From assembly GCA_963576785.1 (NCBI GenBank), contig OY756148.1, positions 2,046,001 through 2,110,000 of the forward strand: DNA of 64,000 nt. The letters are read 5' to 3'. Source of the stretch: Chlorophyllum brunneum. Its lineage: Eukaryota; Basidiomycota; Agaricomycetes; Agaricales; Agaricaceae. Position numbers and translations under genes: made by a program. Under the pieces are notes generated by a model. That model made no database searches. It had not been told where the DNA came from and was given only the letters and a program-made list of their open reading frames with translations. Below are positions 11,346-23,761 of the stretch, in pieces. Within the stretch, counting starts at the first letter, position 1, and the number at the start of each line of letters is the position of its first letter.

Positions 11346-12478
11346 CTGAATAGTTTTATTTGTGGTAGGACAACATTTAATGGATAGCAGCATGTTATAT
11401 GCCACACAATCACTAAATTTTTGGTGGCTATACAAGTATGGATAGAGGAAAGACTTGACAGTGCGATTGGGTGCCCTGGCCAGAACTCTGAGATACCAAA
11501 GTTGGGTCTGGGAGACAGAGTGCGGTGGATACAGGAGTACTGAGTGAAAAATGTATGGAGATGTTATCGAGCACCTGAGCCGCGATTGGAGACATTAGGG
11601 TACAATGCAAGGCCAGCGAGAGGATGGGAACAGGGTGGGCAATCGACGTGGCGTCACACCCCTGATCTTACCAAGTACCCAAGGACATTAGCGCCAGTGC
11701 AGTCCAGATTCAGCGCGGTATGCGTGGAGTGTACGGGGTGCGTAGCAACCTCATACGACTATAGGACTTTGCCTTGTAACTCAGTCGCACTACTGTATGG
11801 CATCTGGACAACCTTGGTCTTACATTACACCTTCGTCATCGGCGTCTGGAATACCCAGATGATCGCAATTTACTTCGTCTTCTTTCCAGAAGTCAAGCGG
11901 TAGCTCTGACGCTATAAGTGTGAGTGCAAGTTCCACGAATGTACTGATGCCGAGGACGGGCCTTAGACTAACCTATTACAGCAAACGCCAGCCCATCAGA
12001 TTCATAAGCACAAGGGACGGTATGTGAGGTGTGGAATTACCCGAGAGACAGGCATTGGCGAGAAGTCTGAGGTCGAATGGGAAGAATAAGATGAAGGGTA
12101 TGAGGTGAGAAGGGGGTGGTGGAATGCCAGACACTCCTTGGATGATTCGGCAGACAATGCGCTTGGGCCGTTGGGTTCTAGGCGATGGGCCATTATTTAT
12201 ACATGAAAACTCAAAGATCAGATAGAAGTGCCCAATGTTTTTCTGGGCCTTGATTTGGTCTTGACTGAGATATGTCTCCTCTGCACTAGTGGCCGCGGTG
12301 TTATGGCTTTGGATTCTCCAACGACTTCTAAAACTCACTATCCAACGTTCAGTTGTCCAGCGATATCATCCTGCATCACATAGTGATTAGCGCCGAACGT
12401 GAACATTTGAAGATTCACATCAACACACACCCACAGCACACCTTACTACTGTCGATATTCACGTCACCACTTAGTCAC
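11346..12478. other. Intergenic with a weak transporter-like trace
   Basis: No intact gene is supported. A hydrophobic stretch on the plus strand near 11780-11905 ends with FFPEVKR and resembles the last helix of MFS sugar transporters (the PETK motif), but it is too short and frame-broken to call. The final bases before copy B (TTAGTCACATGCCCG) are shared with copy C. Confidence 0.3.
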
Positions 12479-14781
12479 ATGCCCGTCCTCTCAGGTGCTC
12501 AAAATGTTGTTATCAATAACAGCCAATTCATCGACATCCCTTCGAATGGACCGAATGGACCAAGCGGTGAGCCTTGACAAAGTCGTTAGGCCATCGAGCT
12601 AATCCATACTAGGTATCGACATCCTGCTTGAAGCTTCAACTCCAGAGGCTGCATACGATTCCGGTGCCCGCGCTGAGGCCCCTCGCTGTCTCCCCGGAAC
12701 TCGCGAACAATATGTTGAAGATATTTGTCAATGGGCTGTCCCCGTTCTCTGTGACTCATCATTGCCACTGCTATGGATGAAAGGCGCTGGTGGGGTAGGG
12801 AAGTCTGCCGTGGCTCAGACCTTTGCGGAGAGAATTAAGGATTCGGGGGTACTCGGTGCTGCGTACTTTTTTTCGATCAACGGAAGGAACAAGCACAACA
12901 CATTTTTTCCTTCCATCGCGTATCAGCTCTCCGTCAAGTTCGCTGGTTACCGGGAGCTGGTGGACAAGAAGGTCATTCACGACAAGACACTTGTCAACAA
13001 AACAATGGGGTCGCAGTTTCGAGGGTTGATCATCGACCCACTGGTCGAGTTGGAAAGGAAGGGGAAGAGCATTGGGAAGAGAGTACCAATCATTGTTGAT
13101 GGGCTCGACGAATGCAAAGAGGCGGATGCACAATGCGAAATCATCAGCATTATTACTACGTCAGCCCGCGAGGGCACTACTCCACTATGCTAGGCGTTCT
13201 TCAGCCGCCCCGAGTCTCATATCGAAGCCACATTTGCTCAACATGACGTCGCTGATATCTGCTACATGACAACTCTTCCAGTCTCGCATGATGCTGACGG
13301 GGACATCGAACTCTACCTCAGAAGTAGCTTCAATAATATCCTTCGGCGTCATAACATCCCACCGGAACCCCAATGGCCTTCTGACAGCGATATGAAGACG
13401 ATCGTGAAGGCCACGAAGGGCTTGTTCATCTATGCGGCAACGGTGTACCGATTTGTCGCTCAGCCAGACTGGGTAACCCTTGACGAGCCCCTGGATGCTG
13501 TGCTCACGGTCATATCAGAAGTTGGTCAGAGGATCCACCCCAGCTCGACTCCGGCGTCACCTTTCGCGGAGTTGGATGCATTTTATCTGTTGATCATGCG
13601 AATCCCTGATCGGATGCTTCGCTCTATCCGTCTCTTACTCGCATATTTGTGCCTCCCATATCGTAAATCAGGAGCAATACTGACGGCTAACGACCTCAGA
13701 CTATCCAAAGCAGGAATCCACACACTGTGCGCTCAGTTGAATGCCGTTGTTCGGTTACATGAAGAGTACAAACCGCTCGGTTTTGATCAAGGATGGGATA
13801 TGACCCGCCCATTCCACGAGATACTCGGGCACTCTCAGATTATTGATGAATTATGGGAGCGGATGGCTGACCCGGGAGCGAGCATCGATTTCTACCACAA
13901 ATCGTTCGCAGATTTCCTTAGCGACCCGGATCGCTCAGGCGATTTTTGTGTGAGAACGTCTGCATCTGATGAGCTTTTATTCGAGAACTTCTTGAAACTG
14001 CGACTTGATTACGAGGATAGCTACCGTTTCCGGAATTCAGGTTAGCCACTACCCGCTTTGTCAATCTTTGAGGTTGACCTTGGTATGCAGAACTCGTTCT
14101 AGCGCCCAATATACGTGATTCGGGATCCTCCCTTTCTTACCCCTACACCAATGAACTTGTCAACTCTATCATCAAATCAGGGACCTACCTTGTGGCCGCT
14201 TTTCAATGTGATCGGCTCGCAGACAATCCTAACCTGGGTTTGGCATTGCGACAGAAATTCGTTGCATGCGATTTTCGGAAACATCTGTACATTCAATCGT
14301 CGTGTTACCCAAAGTCGAAACTACAGCGGTTCTCTGTCTATCGGCAGCGTGGTTACTTCAAGTACATCGATGGTACTAGATTGTTCCAGTCTCGGGCGCT
14401 CAGCGAACGTGAAGCGGGTGAGCGTACGCTTTCGGACTTGGTTGTGACCCTGAAAAAGGTGAGCTGTCTCAAGATTTAGCCAACTTCAAGTCATCAGCTA
14501 ATTCCTCCAAGAGGATTGAAGGAGACCAAGAAGCTGGTGTCATACAACGACATTCTCCTCGAGTTGGTCTCTCCTCCAGGCTCAAGTCATTGTTCCGTGG
14601 GAAAGTGGGGGGAAAGGTGGAATCGGGGTTGTACTTGGTCGGGCGTCACTCCAAGGCAATTTTCTGGTTTTGGGAGGTCAATTATGAAGAGAGCTACTAT
14701 CGCGAGCTCCGGACTGTTGACTTGACAATGGGAGAGAAGATATATCGTGCCGAGCCATTTGAAGACTGGCCTGTTGAATAG
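12479..14781 (+). pseudogene. NACHT NTPase copy B, single in-frame stop
   Basis: Four-exon NACHT gene joined from 12479-12566, 12613-14040, 14091-14458 and 14512-14781. It is complete except for one TAG at 13191-13193. All other copies have TGG there, the Trp just before AFFSRPE. Walker A (GAGGVGKS), Walker B (IIVDGLDE) and the C-terminal domain ending GEKIYRAEPFE are preserved, and the frame is the same on both sides. Exon 1 encodes GAQNVVINNSQFID and has a nine-base repeat that adds GPN before GPSG. The stop would truncate the protein after about 220 residues. It may be a young nonsense allele, a sequencing error, or a read-through site. Confidence 0.85.
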
Positions 14782-15378
14782 ATGGCTGTGCATTACATGT
14801 GACACAACCAACAATTTATCTGATGGCTAGGCGGGGTGTTGAGTGAGAATGGAAGAAAGTCCCTGTGTGAACCAGAATCTTGACTCTCCCTCTGCTTTCC
14901 CGTTTTCGTTTCCAACTCGACAAGGCTTACGGGCCTCATTCGGTGCTGGCGGTGAAGCATACATCCTGGATCGCTGAGTCCAGATGCGAGAGGCGCAGTT
15001 GTAAGATCTACGTTTAGAGATCCTAATCCTGATGTCGTTTTTAGCTGTGTCATGGCCAGGCACGGAGTGTTGGGCATCGACCTGGTTGAAGGACTCTTGA
15101 GTTCAGTGCCAAACACCCTTAAACACAACAGTAATTTGGCCTTGCTTAAGACTTTCAATCGTGGGCAGACCTCAGGATCCAAAGACTTTCAATGCTCATG
15201 CATTCAGTCCTCAATATAGAACGTCCAATGATGTCGCCTGCTTACATTGTGACCTTGCTTGAGCGCCAATTGGAACATATTCAAGTGATTGGCGCTGGAT
15301 GCGGACATTCATTCGTCGAATCACACTGCAACAGTTCTTCCAACCTTACTACTTCATCTTTTGCATCGTCTTAGTCAC
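14782..15378. other. Intergenic between NACHT B and C
   Basis: No gene is supported. A 129-codon minus-strand ORF at 14793-15182 has no recognisable features. The downstream flank of B resembles the downstream flanks of C and of relic G, so the duplication unit included 3' sequence. Confidence 0.5.
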
Positions 15379-17668
15379 ATGCCCGTACTTCCAGGTGCTC
15401 AGCAGTTTGTTGCTCATTTCAACGGTCCAGTCATCGACAACTCTTCCACCGGACCGAGCGGTGAGTCTCGCCAAAGCTGTTACTCTGTCGAGCTAATCCA
15501 CACCAGGTATCGACATCCTGCGCGCGGCCTCGACACCGGAAGCTGCATACGATTCCGGTGCCCGTGCTGATGCTCCTCATTGTTTCCCTGGAACCCGCGA
15601 ACAATATGTCGAAGATGTTTCTCAATGGGCGGTTCCCGCTCTTTGTGACTCCCCGTTGCCAATGCTATGGATGAAAGGTGCTGGTGGGGTCGGCAAGTCT
15701 GCTGTAGCTCAAACTTCTGCGGAGAAAATCCAGAAGTCAGGAACGCTCGGTGCTGCATACTTTTTTTCGATCAACGGAAGAAACAAGCATAACACACTCT
15801 TTCCTTCCATCGCATATCAGCTCTCTGTTGGATTCACCGATTACCGAGAGCTGGTCGACAGGAAGATCCTTCACGATCAAACACTCGTCGACAAGACCAT
15901 GGCGTCTCAATTTCATGGTCTGATCGTCGACCCTCTGGCAGAGTTGGAAAGGCAGGGAAAAGGGATCGGGAAGAGAGTACCGATCATCATTGATGGGTTG
16001 GACGAGTGTGAGGGAGTGGACGCACAGTGCGAGATCATCGAAATCATTGCCGCATCGACCCGCGATGGCACTATCCCCCTGTGCTGGGCGTTCTTTAGTC
16101 GCCCGGAGCCTCACATTGAAGCCACGTTCTCTCAACATGACGTCGCTGATCTTTGCTACATGACAATTCTTCCGGTCTCGCACGGCGCTGATGGTGACAT
16201 CGAGCTCTACCTCAGGAGTAGCTTCAATAATATCCTCCGGCGTCGGAACATCTCGATGGAATCTCTATGGCCTTCGGACGGTGATATGAAGATTATCGTG
16301 AAGGCCACGAAGGGCTTGTTCATCTATGCGGCAACGGTGTACCGATTTGTCTCTCAACCAGATTGGGTATCGCTCCACGAACCCCTACATGCTGTGCTCG
16401 CGGTCATCTCAGAGGTTGATAACAGGGTCCTTTCTTGTTCGACTCCCACATCGCCTTTTGCAGAGTTGGATGCCTTTTATCTGTTGATCATGCGTCGGAT
16501 CCCTAATCGAATGCTTCCCTCTATCCGCCTCCTACTCCAATGCTTGTCCTTCTTTCTTTCCTCAGGATCGATATACATAGCCAACGTGCTCGGACTGTCG
16601 AAAGCAGAAATCCAGACACTCTACGCTCAGCTGAGTGCCGTGCTTCGCTTTCAAGAACAAGGTAAACCGCTCGCTCTTGATCAACAATGGGACACCAGCC
16701 GCTCTTTCCGCTATATATCCCACCAGGCAATTAACGAATTAGGGGACACGATAATGGGTGAACTGGGCGGGAAGATTCTCTTCTACCACAAGTCATTCAA
16801 GGATTTCCTCCTTGACCCGGATCGTTCAGGCGAATTTTGCGTACGAACGTCCGCATCTGATGAGCTTCTGTTCGAGAAACTCTTGAAGCTAAGGCTTGAT
16901 TACGAGGACAGCTACTGTTTCCGGAATTCAGGTTAGTCAGTGACTACTTTGTCGAGTCCTAGGTTGATCTTGGTGTGTGCAGAACTAGTCCTAGCCCCCG
17001 ATGTATCTGATTCAGGATCCTCTCTTTCTTATCCATACTCCAATGAACTTGTCAACTCTGTTATCAAATCACGAGTTTACCTTGTGGCTACTTTTCAATG
17101 TGATCGGCTCGCGGACAAGCCTAACCTGGGTGTGGCGGTGCGACAAAAATTCGTTGCATGCGATTTCCGGAAGTGTTTGTATATTCAAGCGTTGCGATAC
17201 CCAAAGTCGAGAGTAGTGTTGCATACCGTCTATGGCCAATCTTGCAAGCTCAAGTATATCAAGAGTACTAGACTGGTCCAGACTCGGACGGGACGCGGAC
17301 GTGGGGCGAATGGGCGTATGCTTTCGGAACTAGTTGCGACTCTGAAAAAAGTGGGCTTCTCAAAATTGCAGTCCAGATCATCCGCTAACTCCTTAAAGAG
17401 GATTGAAAAAGACCAAGAAGCTGGTGTCATACAACGACATTCTCCTCGAGTTGGTCTCTCCTCCAGGCTCAATTCATTGTTCCGTGGGAAAGCGGGGGGG
17501 AAGGTGGAATCGGGGTTGTACTTGGTCGGGCGTGGTTCCAAGGCAGTTTTCTGGTTTTGGGAGATAAACTATGACAAGGTGTACTATCGCGAGTTCCGGA
17601 CGGTCGACTTGGCAGAGGGAGAGAAGATATATAGCGCCGAGCCATTCGAAAGCTGGGGCGTAGAATAA
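15379..17668 (+). CDS. NACHT NTPase (NLR-like), copy C, intact
   Basis: Joined from 15379-15460, 15507-16931, 16983-17350 and 17399-17668, giving 714 residues. Walker A is GAGGVGKS, Walker B IIIDGLDE, and the sensor region FFSRPEPHIEATF. Exon 1 keeps the GAQ start and the IDNSS end of the motif, but its middle is the most divergent of the family (FVAHFNGPV). Exon 4 ends with GLYLVGRGSKAVFWFWE and GEKIYSAEPFE. The third intron is only 48 nt, divisible by three and free of stops, so retention would add 16 residues without breaking the frame. The gene follows copy B in direct orientation, which suggests tandem duplication. Function inferred from family only. Confidence 0.9.
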
Positions 17669-17964
17669 ATCGTTGTTCAATTATGACACAATTGTCAGTT
17701 TTCTCTGGTGACTAGCGATATTGAGTAGGAGGGAGGAGTATTGGAATCAGGCGTAGGCCGCGAAAGATTAGGACACCTTATGGCGATAGCGAGATGGAGC
17801 CGGGGGGGGGATATGCCGAGTCCATATCGTTGAATCCGGCTCCCATCACTGGTGTCCAGCCAAAGTAGAGGTCACGAACGCATGATTCAGCATGTCCTTG
17901 AACCACATTACCTCATACCGGTTGTACGTATTTTATTGCGAGTACCTTAGATCCTTGTTTTACA

Positions 17965-20666
17965 TTAATCGCTTTCAGTAACACCTTTGATCCCAAGTTC
18001 CTGCGCAATGATAACGGCGGCCTTTTCACCAATTGCGATGACGGTGTTGTACGTGTTAGCAGAAACGTTGCTGGGTATAATGCTCAAGTCTATGAAAGAT
18101 ATAAGTCGAAGGCCATCAATCGTTCATGATTGGTGCGATACCGACCTGCAACCTTCAAACTCTCAACACCGTAGACGTTCAGACGCTCGTCGGCGACACC
18201 GCCCTTCTCACGAGGCTTCATAGCACATGTACCACACTAAGGTAGATATTTATTTAGGTTAACAAACGACCACGGGGATGCGTCAGTACTTACAGAATGC
18301 CAGGTTGTGACCACTAAGGCGGTCGAGATTAGTTAGTCATCTCAATATGTTAGGAGGTAATAACACTACTTTTATGCCTGATATACTCCTCGATAGCTCT
18401 ATCATCAGCCTCAGCGTATTTGATTTTGGGAGCATCAATAGGAACAGGTCCATCAGCGGTTCGTGCGACTGCTTCACTTCCTTCAGGGTAGTCGGGGTGA
18501 TCGGAGATCAACTCTCCACGAAACATGGGCATACGACGGGCAATCTCCCGAGAGTGCTTATAGGCCCAGCGCAAAACATGAAGATCGGCATCCCTAACAT
18601 CCACGAATCAATTTCACGCCCTGTTCGCTTGAATCATATACCTACTCGTGGAGATAACGTGGATTATAATCGAGAGTTGCATATGGATTAAGGCCCGAAG
18701 TGATGTGCGAATAACCAGAAGATACGGGGTAGGCCTAGAATTACTTCAGCCATAGACAGATGAACATGGAGTCCTCTAAGTTACCGTAAAGAAAGGAACG
18801 GTGTAATACTTTCGGCGAGGAAGGGTGGAGTCCGGGCCAAGGTATCTGACAGTAGAGTGAGTCAAGTATTCTCTATAACAAGCAGAACATTTACCCAGAA
18901 ATAGATGCCATTAGCATTATTGGTTTGTCGGGTGCATTGGCAAAGTACGTGTTCCACCGCTCAGTAAAACTAGGTCCAATTTCTGCCAAGTCATCTGCTG
19001 TCGGTCTCAAACGGATCCCCGCATCCATGCCGCTAGGGAAAATCCATGGTGAGAAAGGGGTCCCTTGTTGCTGCAGCGAGCTTACTTGTGGGCCATAAGA
19101 CCCTGGCCAGTTGTAGTCCATTGTTCAAGAAACGCTGTTGAAAGGGGTGAGATTTGCATCAAGGTGAAAATCTAATGCAACAAACGTTTAATCTCATCCT
19201 CACTACCACAGAAGATGGTATCCAGTGTATCTGCGTAATCCGGTGGGAAAACAATGTTATGGTCTGGACTCAGTGTCAGTTCAAAGTCCTGGACCCATAA
19301 AGGACTTGGCCAAACCCATTAGATTTTCACCAACACCTGGAAGGTCGGCAATCTGCGGAACATCATTCTTGCGTAGAATATGAGGGGAACCAATACCCGA
19401 TCTTCAAGTCTCATGAGCTGGATACCATCTCAATATATTTCACACTTCGATTACCTCTCCAAGATAGCAAGTGTTCCAAACGCTCCAGCGGAGAGAACAA
19501 CCACTCGCGAGGCAAAGGCAACAGGTGGCGATTGTAAAGTGGCACCATGGTCACTCTCGTCGTCCACATATTCAACTCCGATCGCGCGTTTTCCCCTGGA
19601 GGTTTAGCACAAATGGAAATTTTATCCAAAGCTGGGTATCTTACTCAAAGACGACGCGGTTGACGCGTTTCCGAACCTGAATGTCCAAGTTCTTATTGGA
19701 GTCAAGGAGAGGGTAGATGTAACCAGATGCTGCGTCAGATCGCCGTCCAGTTTTTCCGTCAATAAATCTGTGTTGTTCGTTAAGAGTGAACCACGCGGGT
19801 TATGCCAGCATGCTTGGAACTTGCCTCCCCCATCTCTAGTTCGAAAGTGAGCAGGCTCTAGTTCCGGGATAAGAGCGACTTACACCGTAGCCATTGCATG
19901 CATACAGAGCATTGAGGTCGTCGATCGGTCCTCGTTCATGGTCATACACTGCCGCAACCCCGAGGAACTCACTTGCGACATTATGGCCCGATTTGGCAAA
20001 AGATATCTTGAGGGGGCCAGATTTTCCATGGGTATCATTTGAGGTCACGCCTTGGTAAGTTTCGGCCTGCAGATTGTTGGGGACATATATTATCGCTGCA
20101 GCCAAAGATACATGCCTTTCTGAGCAATGGGATGACGCTCTTAGATCCCCATCCATTGTTTCCATAGACAGTTTCCCAGTCGTCATAGTCAGAAGCGGAC
20201 GCACGACAGTACACCATGGCTAGGGTTCAATCAATCAGATAGGGCAGAAGCTAGGAGTGTAGTCGACGCACAGTTAACGGCAGAGCCACCCCCAAGGATT
20301 CGTCCGGCGAGAGTGGTGATCGAACGACCCCCGACCTTTGGGCTTGCTCTCGCCACATGTGCGGTGAAGGTCTCACCCGCGCGTGTAATCGTCGGGAAGA
20401 AGCGTGCTGGCTGAACGTGCTGCTGGACGTTCTCGGAATGAGGCCCAGCTTCGAGCACCTGAGAATAGTCGGCGGTGATAAAATAAGTTAGGAGGCTACT
20501 ACTTACCAAAATTCTCAGTGTTGAGTCGGCCTGGGCCAGCCGTCCAGCAGTGATACAAGCAGTAGCCCCACCTATTATGCAATTCGTGGGATGAATGAGA
20601 GTGAGTAGCATGACGCACACCTCCAGCAAAGATGATATCGTAAGTTGGTCGGGTTGGGTCAGCCAT
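17965..20666 (-). CDS. GMC oxidoreductase, alcohol-oxidase type (CAZy AA3_3-like)
   Basis: FAD-dependent alcohol oxidase-like enzyme of 606 residues. Eighteen exons could be placed with all phases closing. The FAD-binding dinucleotide motif reads IIFAGGGATAC at the N-terminus. GRILGGGSAVNSMVY is the GMC signature, KTGRRSDAASGYIYP and GMDAGIRLRPTADDL are typical of alcohol oxidases, and TWHSCGTCAMKP holds the catalytic His. The C-terminus carries DLSIIPSNVSANTYNT. Two introns use GC donors (20114-20115 after exon 4; 19823-19824 after the microexon). Exon 6 is 11 nt (19825-19835) and exon 16 is 20 nt (18294-18313). No secretion signal is present, as in peroxisomal or unconventionally exported fungal alcohol oxidases. 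The substrate is likely a short-chain primary alcohol, with hydrogen peroxide as product. Confidence 0.88.
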
Positions 20667-21549
20667 AATGCAGTGGGTGATTCGTTTAGATAACCGCGAA
20701 GCGAAAGTCCCGCTTTATAAACACTTGGAAAGGTGTTTTCGAGGCATCCCTGCAACATAGTGAGGTCCGAGCAACCGGACGAGAACTTCGTTGCCAATTG
20801 GCTTAGAAGGTCATGGGTTCAGGCTTCGAAAGTGATGGATGGGCCAGGAGGTGCATCTGTCGTAAAAACTTTGGGAAAAAGGGTGTCTTTAACGGAAGTT
20901 GCCGACACCGACCAGCATTTGTGCAGTCACTTTCTTCTGTGTGGACGTCAAGTCTGCAGAGCCTTGTGTCTCAGCCACTGCAGCTGGCGACCCACCCGCC
21001 AGTGAACGAACCCCAGAAGGACAACCACTATCCAGCAGCCACAGTACTATATTCGAGCGCGTTCAGATCAAAATTTCCTCTAGGGAAGGAATGAAAGTAA
21101 ATTTCTGATGGTTTTTGGAATGAACCTAAGTAACCAGTACCATGATGGCGTGTTTAAACCACGCTTTTCTCGAGTCACAGATAATATAAGGCGAGAGTTC
21201 GCGCTAGTGTGCGAGGACCCAGTTGCCTCGATCCTCGGGAATTCGGAATTAGAGATTTACAGGGGCAAGCATCCCACACGGGGGAGCAAAAGAATAATAA
21301 TTACGTTGTACTACTTATATATCCCAGGATTCGTTTGTATCACGTTTCCTCGTCTAGCCAAATACCGTGCCTTACAATAACAAACCTTTACTATCAGAGG
21401 GAGTTCGACGTTGACTAGATACTGTTGCATTGTTCGACCAACGGTTCTACTTTCGCGGCTTGGACGGCATTGAAGATGCCGTCCGAGACCACACCCATGT
21501 CTCCGAAAAGTTAGACAAAAGGTGACATATTCCTTTGAGCTTCTACTAT
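20667..21549. other. Intergenic upstream of the alcohol oxidase
   Basis: Holds the promoter region of the alcohol oxidase gene, with no clear TATA box. Short ORFs here show no family resemblance. Confidence 0.45.
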
Positions 21550-21958
21550 CCAGTACGAGTCTATTCCATCCTGCCTTCATTCGAGTCACAGGTTTTGCTC
21601 ACCTCCCCTCGTACCAAACTGCCTACAACTTTATCCTCGTTGCCGAACGCCATGCCGCAAAACCCCACTATGCCAATTTGTGCGCTCCCGGGTTGTTGGG
21701 TTTTCCCTCATCGAGTTCTACGCCAAAAGCTTCGTCCTTTCAGACGCCCCACGTTAGAGATTGTACATCGGGTCGTATCACCCTGTCAAACCTGCGGGGA
21801 TATGGGCTAAATTATCTATGAACTTGGTGTACTCTACCGTGATTTGCTGACCAGCGCTTGTACATATTCACATGTTCTGTCTGTTTGTCGGGGTGAATGC
21901 TTCCCACTTCGAAAGGTTTGCACGCCCTGCGATTCACGCGACCTTGAGGAGGAACGTT

Positions 21959-22634
21959 GTGAAGACGGGCGAACGGCTACTCACGAAATCCCATCCGATC
22001 GCCCTCTTCCATAACAAGATCGGCACATACAAAATCGGCACACACAAATCGGCACTCACTGACAGCTTCTGTCAGTCAACGACGATCCCGACACACGCCC
22101 CTGACCAGTCTATCCAACGGGTACCACTAGTGTAATGGCGCTCCGACTACGCCAGACGCTATACATGCCAAGAATTACTGTACCATTCACTGCCGACGTT
22201 TCAAGTCTCTCTAGCCTCGGGTTTTGTGCACTCTTAGGCAATTTCCATTCTAAAAACTAGACCTTCCTTCATACTTCCTTAAAAATATATTTTGCTCACT
22301 CTCGTTCGATTTTTCAGACCTTATAGCGCAGATTAGATATGATAATCCGGTAGAAAAGTAGTATATAAGGGCCTCTTCGACAACGGGAAAAGGGCAGCTT
22401 GCTCTGAGACCGTATCAACTCCATTAACACATTTCCTATTCTAATTTTCTTTCTCTCTCTCTCTCTCAGTATCAATCACCTCTCTCTTAATAAACTAACT
22501 CCCTACTCCAATAACTTTCCGGATCTGAGAAGACGGTGTTGAAATTGAAGCCAACGATCGACGGACGCGACCGTACACACTTCGATCAAACTTGCCATCC
22601 CCTTTTCTAAGGGAAGAACGAAGACCTTACTTCA
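21959..22634. mobile_element. Solo LTR, 676 bp, target duplication ACGT
   Basis: Starts TGTGAAGACGG and ends TTACTTCA, flanked on both sides by the 4 bp ACGT (21955-21958 and 22635-22638). Removing it rejoins sequence homologous to the intact-length HNH-like paralogue. It contains a TATA-like AGTATATAAGG near 22360 and a CT-rich tract near 22450, as expected for an LTR promoter. No internal retrotransposon sequence is adjacent, so it is a solo LTR. Confidence 0.75.
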
Positions 22635-23050
22635 ACGTATTTTTGAGTCAATGGAGGGAATGATCAAGGATACAACGGAAGATACTGGTACCAACCTGAA
22701 GAGTGCCGGAAGGAGGGTGCGCGTACACATCACTTCTCGACTTCGTTTTCATATCTCGAAGATAGGCCTTGGCGCGTGACGGTTATCAATATGTATGGTC
22801 ACTCGCGCATTTGACCTAGCAGCTTGGAGCGATCACGAACTATATAAGCAAAACCGGCTCAAGGAATATGGTACGTGCTATGTTGGAGCTTATGACATTG
22901 TGAATGAATCTGCGATGGATCCGATTAAATCAGGCCCAGATGAGGTGCCCAGGCTCTTTCCTTCTTCCTGCCCCACATTCCTATGCTCATCCTCAGAGAT
23001 TTTCCTACAGTGTTCACTGCGCTCCTTGAGTAGTTTCAACTACATGATGT

Positions 23051-23761
23051 TGTGGAGATCGGACGACGGCTAGGCCTTCAAACGGCTATCCGTCCCCCTC
23101 CTCCCACTAGCCCTATTTGTACACGACATTCCGCTCGTCCGATGAAGGAAAATAGGCCGAGGACTCAACGGCCGATATGTTTTGAATGCCAGCAAGATGG
23201 GCATCAATTCTCGCAGACTCAAAAAGGGCAAAGGCCTTCGCGCCTAACTGCCTCACTCTCCACCCCGTCATCGCTCTCCATTCGCCGCGCCGGCCAGTAC
23301 CCTCTCGATAAAACGATTTCATTCAAATCCCTGAACACGTAGGAATGGTTGTTACTAAAAGTATGAAAATTTTCAATCCCTTATGTACCCTTTCATTCAA
23401 TCCATATAATATCTCCATAATCCCTAATTCGGACTGTTTCGGACTCTACTTTTCTATTCAAATTATTTCTACAGTGCATACAAACTATGTACGAGGTTTC
23501 CGTAGCATAGGTTTGGATTTTCGTATAAATACGAATGTACTTCGTCTACGAAAATCAGTGAAAAAAGTATCCGGTTATTCCTATCTCTCTTCTCTGCCTC
23601 CCAGAGGCTCGTAAACGTCTCGCTTCGACAAACCGCCCCTTTCCTTTACCTTTGTGTGTTCCTAGACACATTCCCTTTCACCTCTACTCCCCTTGGGTCG
23701 AAGCCCCAACGTCAGACGGACGCTGACGTGCTCGCAAACATAACGAGACAACGTCTCTTCA
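23051..23761. mobile_element. Solo LTR, 711 bp, target duplication ATGT
   Basis: Starts TGTGGAGATC and ends GTCTCTTCA, flanked by ATGT at 23047-23050 and 23762-23765. It is nearly the same sequence, inverted, as 60107-60816 in NACHT F. The short ORFs in it (one includes ICFECQQDGHQ) occur in both copies and are passengers of the LTR, not genes. Confidence 0.85.

Noticed and set aside
11544..11903. 119-codon ORF ending with an MFS-like FFPEVKR
   Set aside because: Only one hydrophobic stretch resembles a sugar transporter and the frame breaks right after it; too little to call a pseudogene.
23113..23614. ORFs with Cys-rich ECQQDGHQ and a MKIFNPLCTLSFNP-type protein, also found at 60253-60725
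   Set aside because: They lie wholly inside the repeated solo LTR at both places, so they are shared LTR sequence and not genes.
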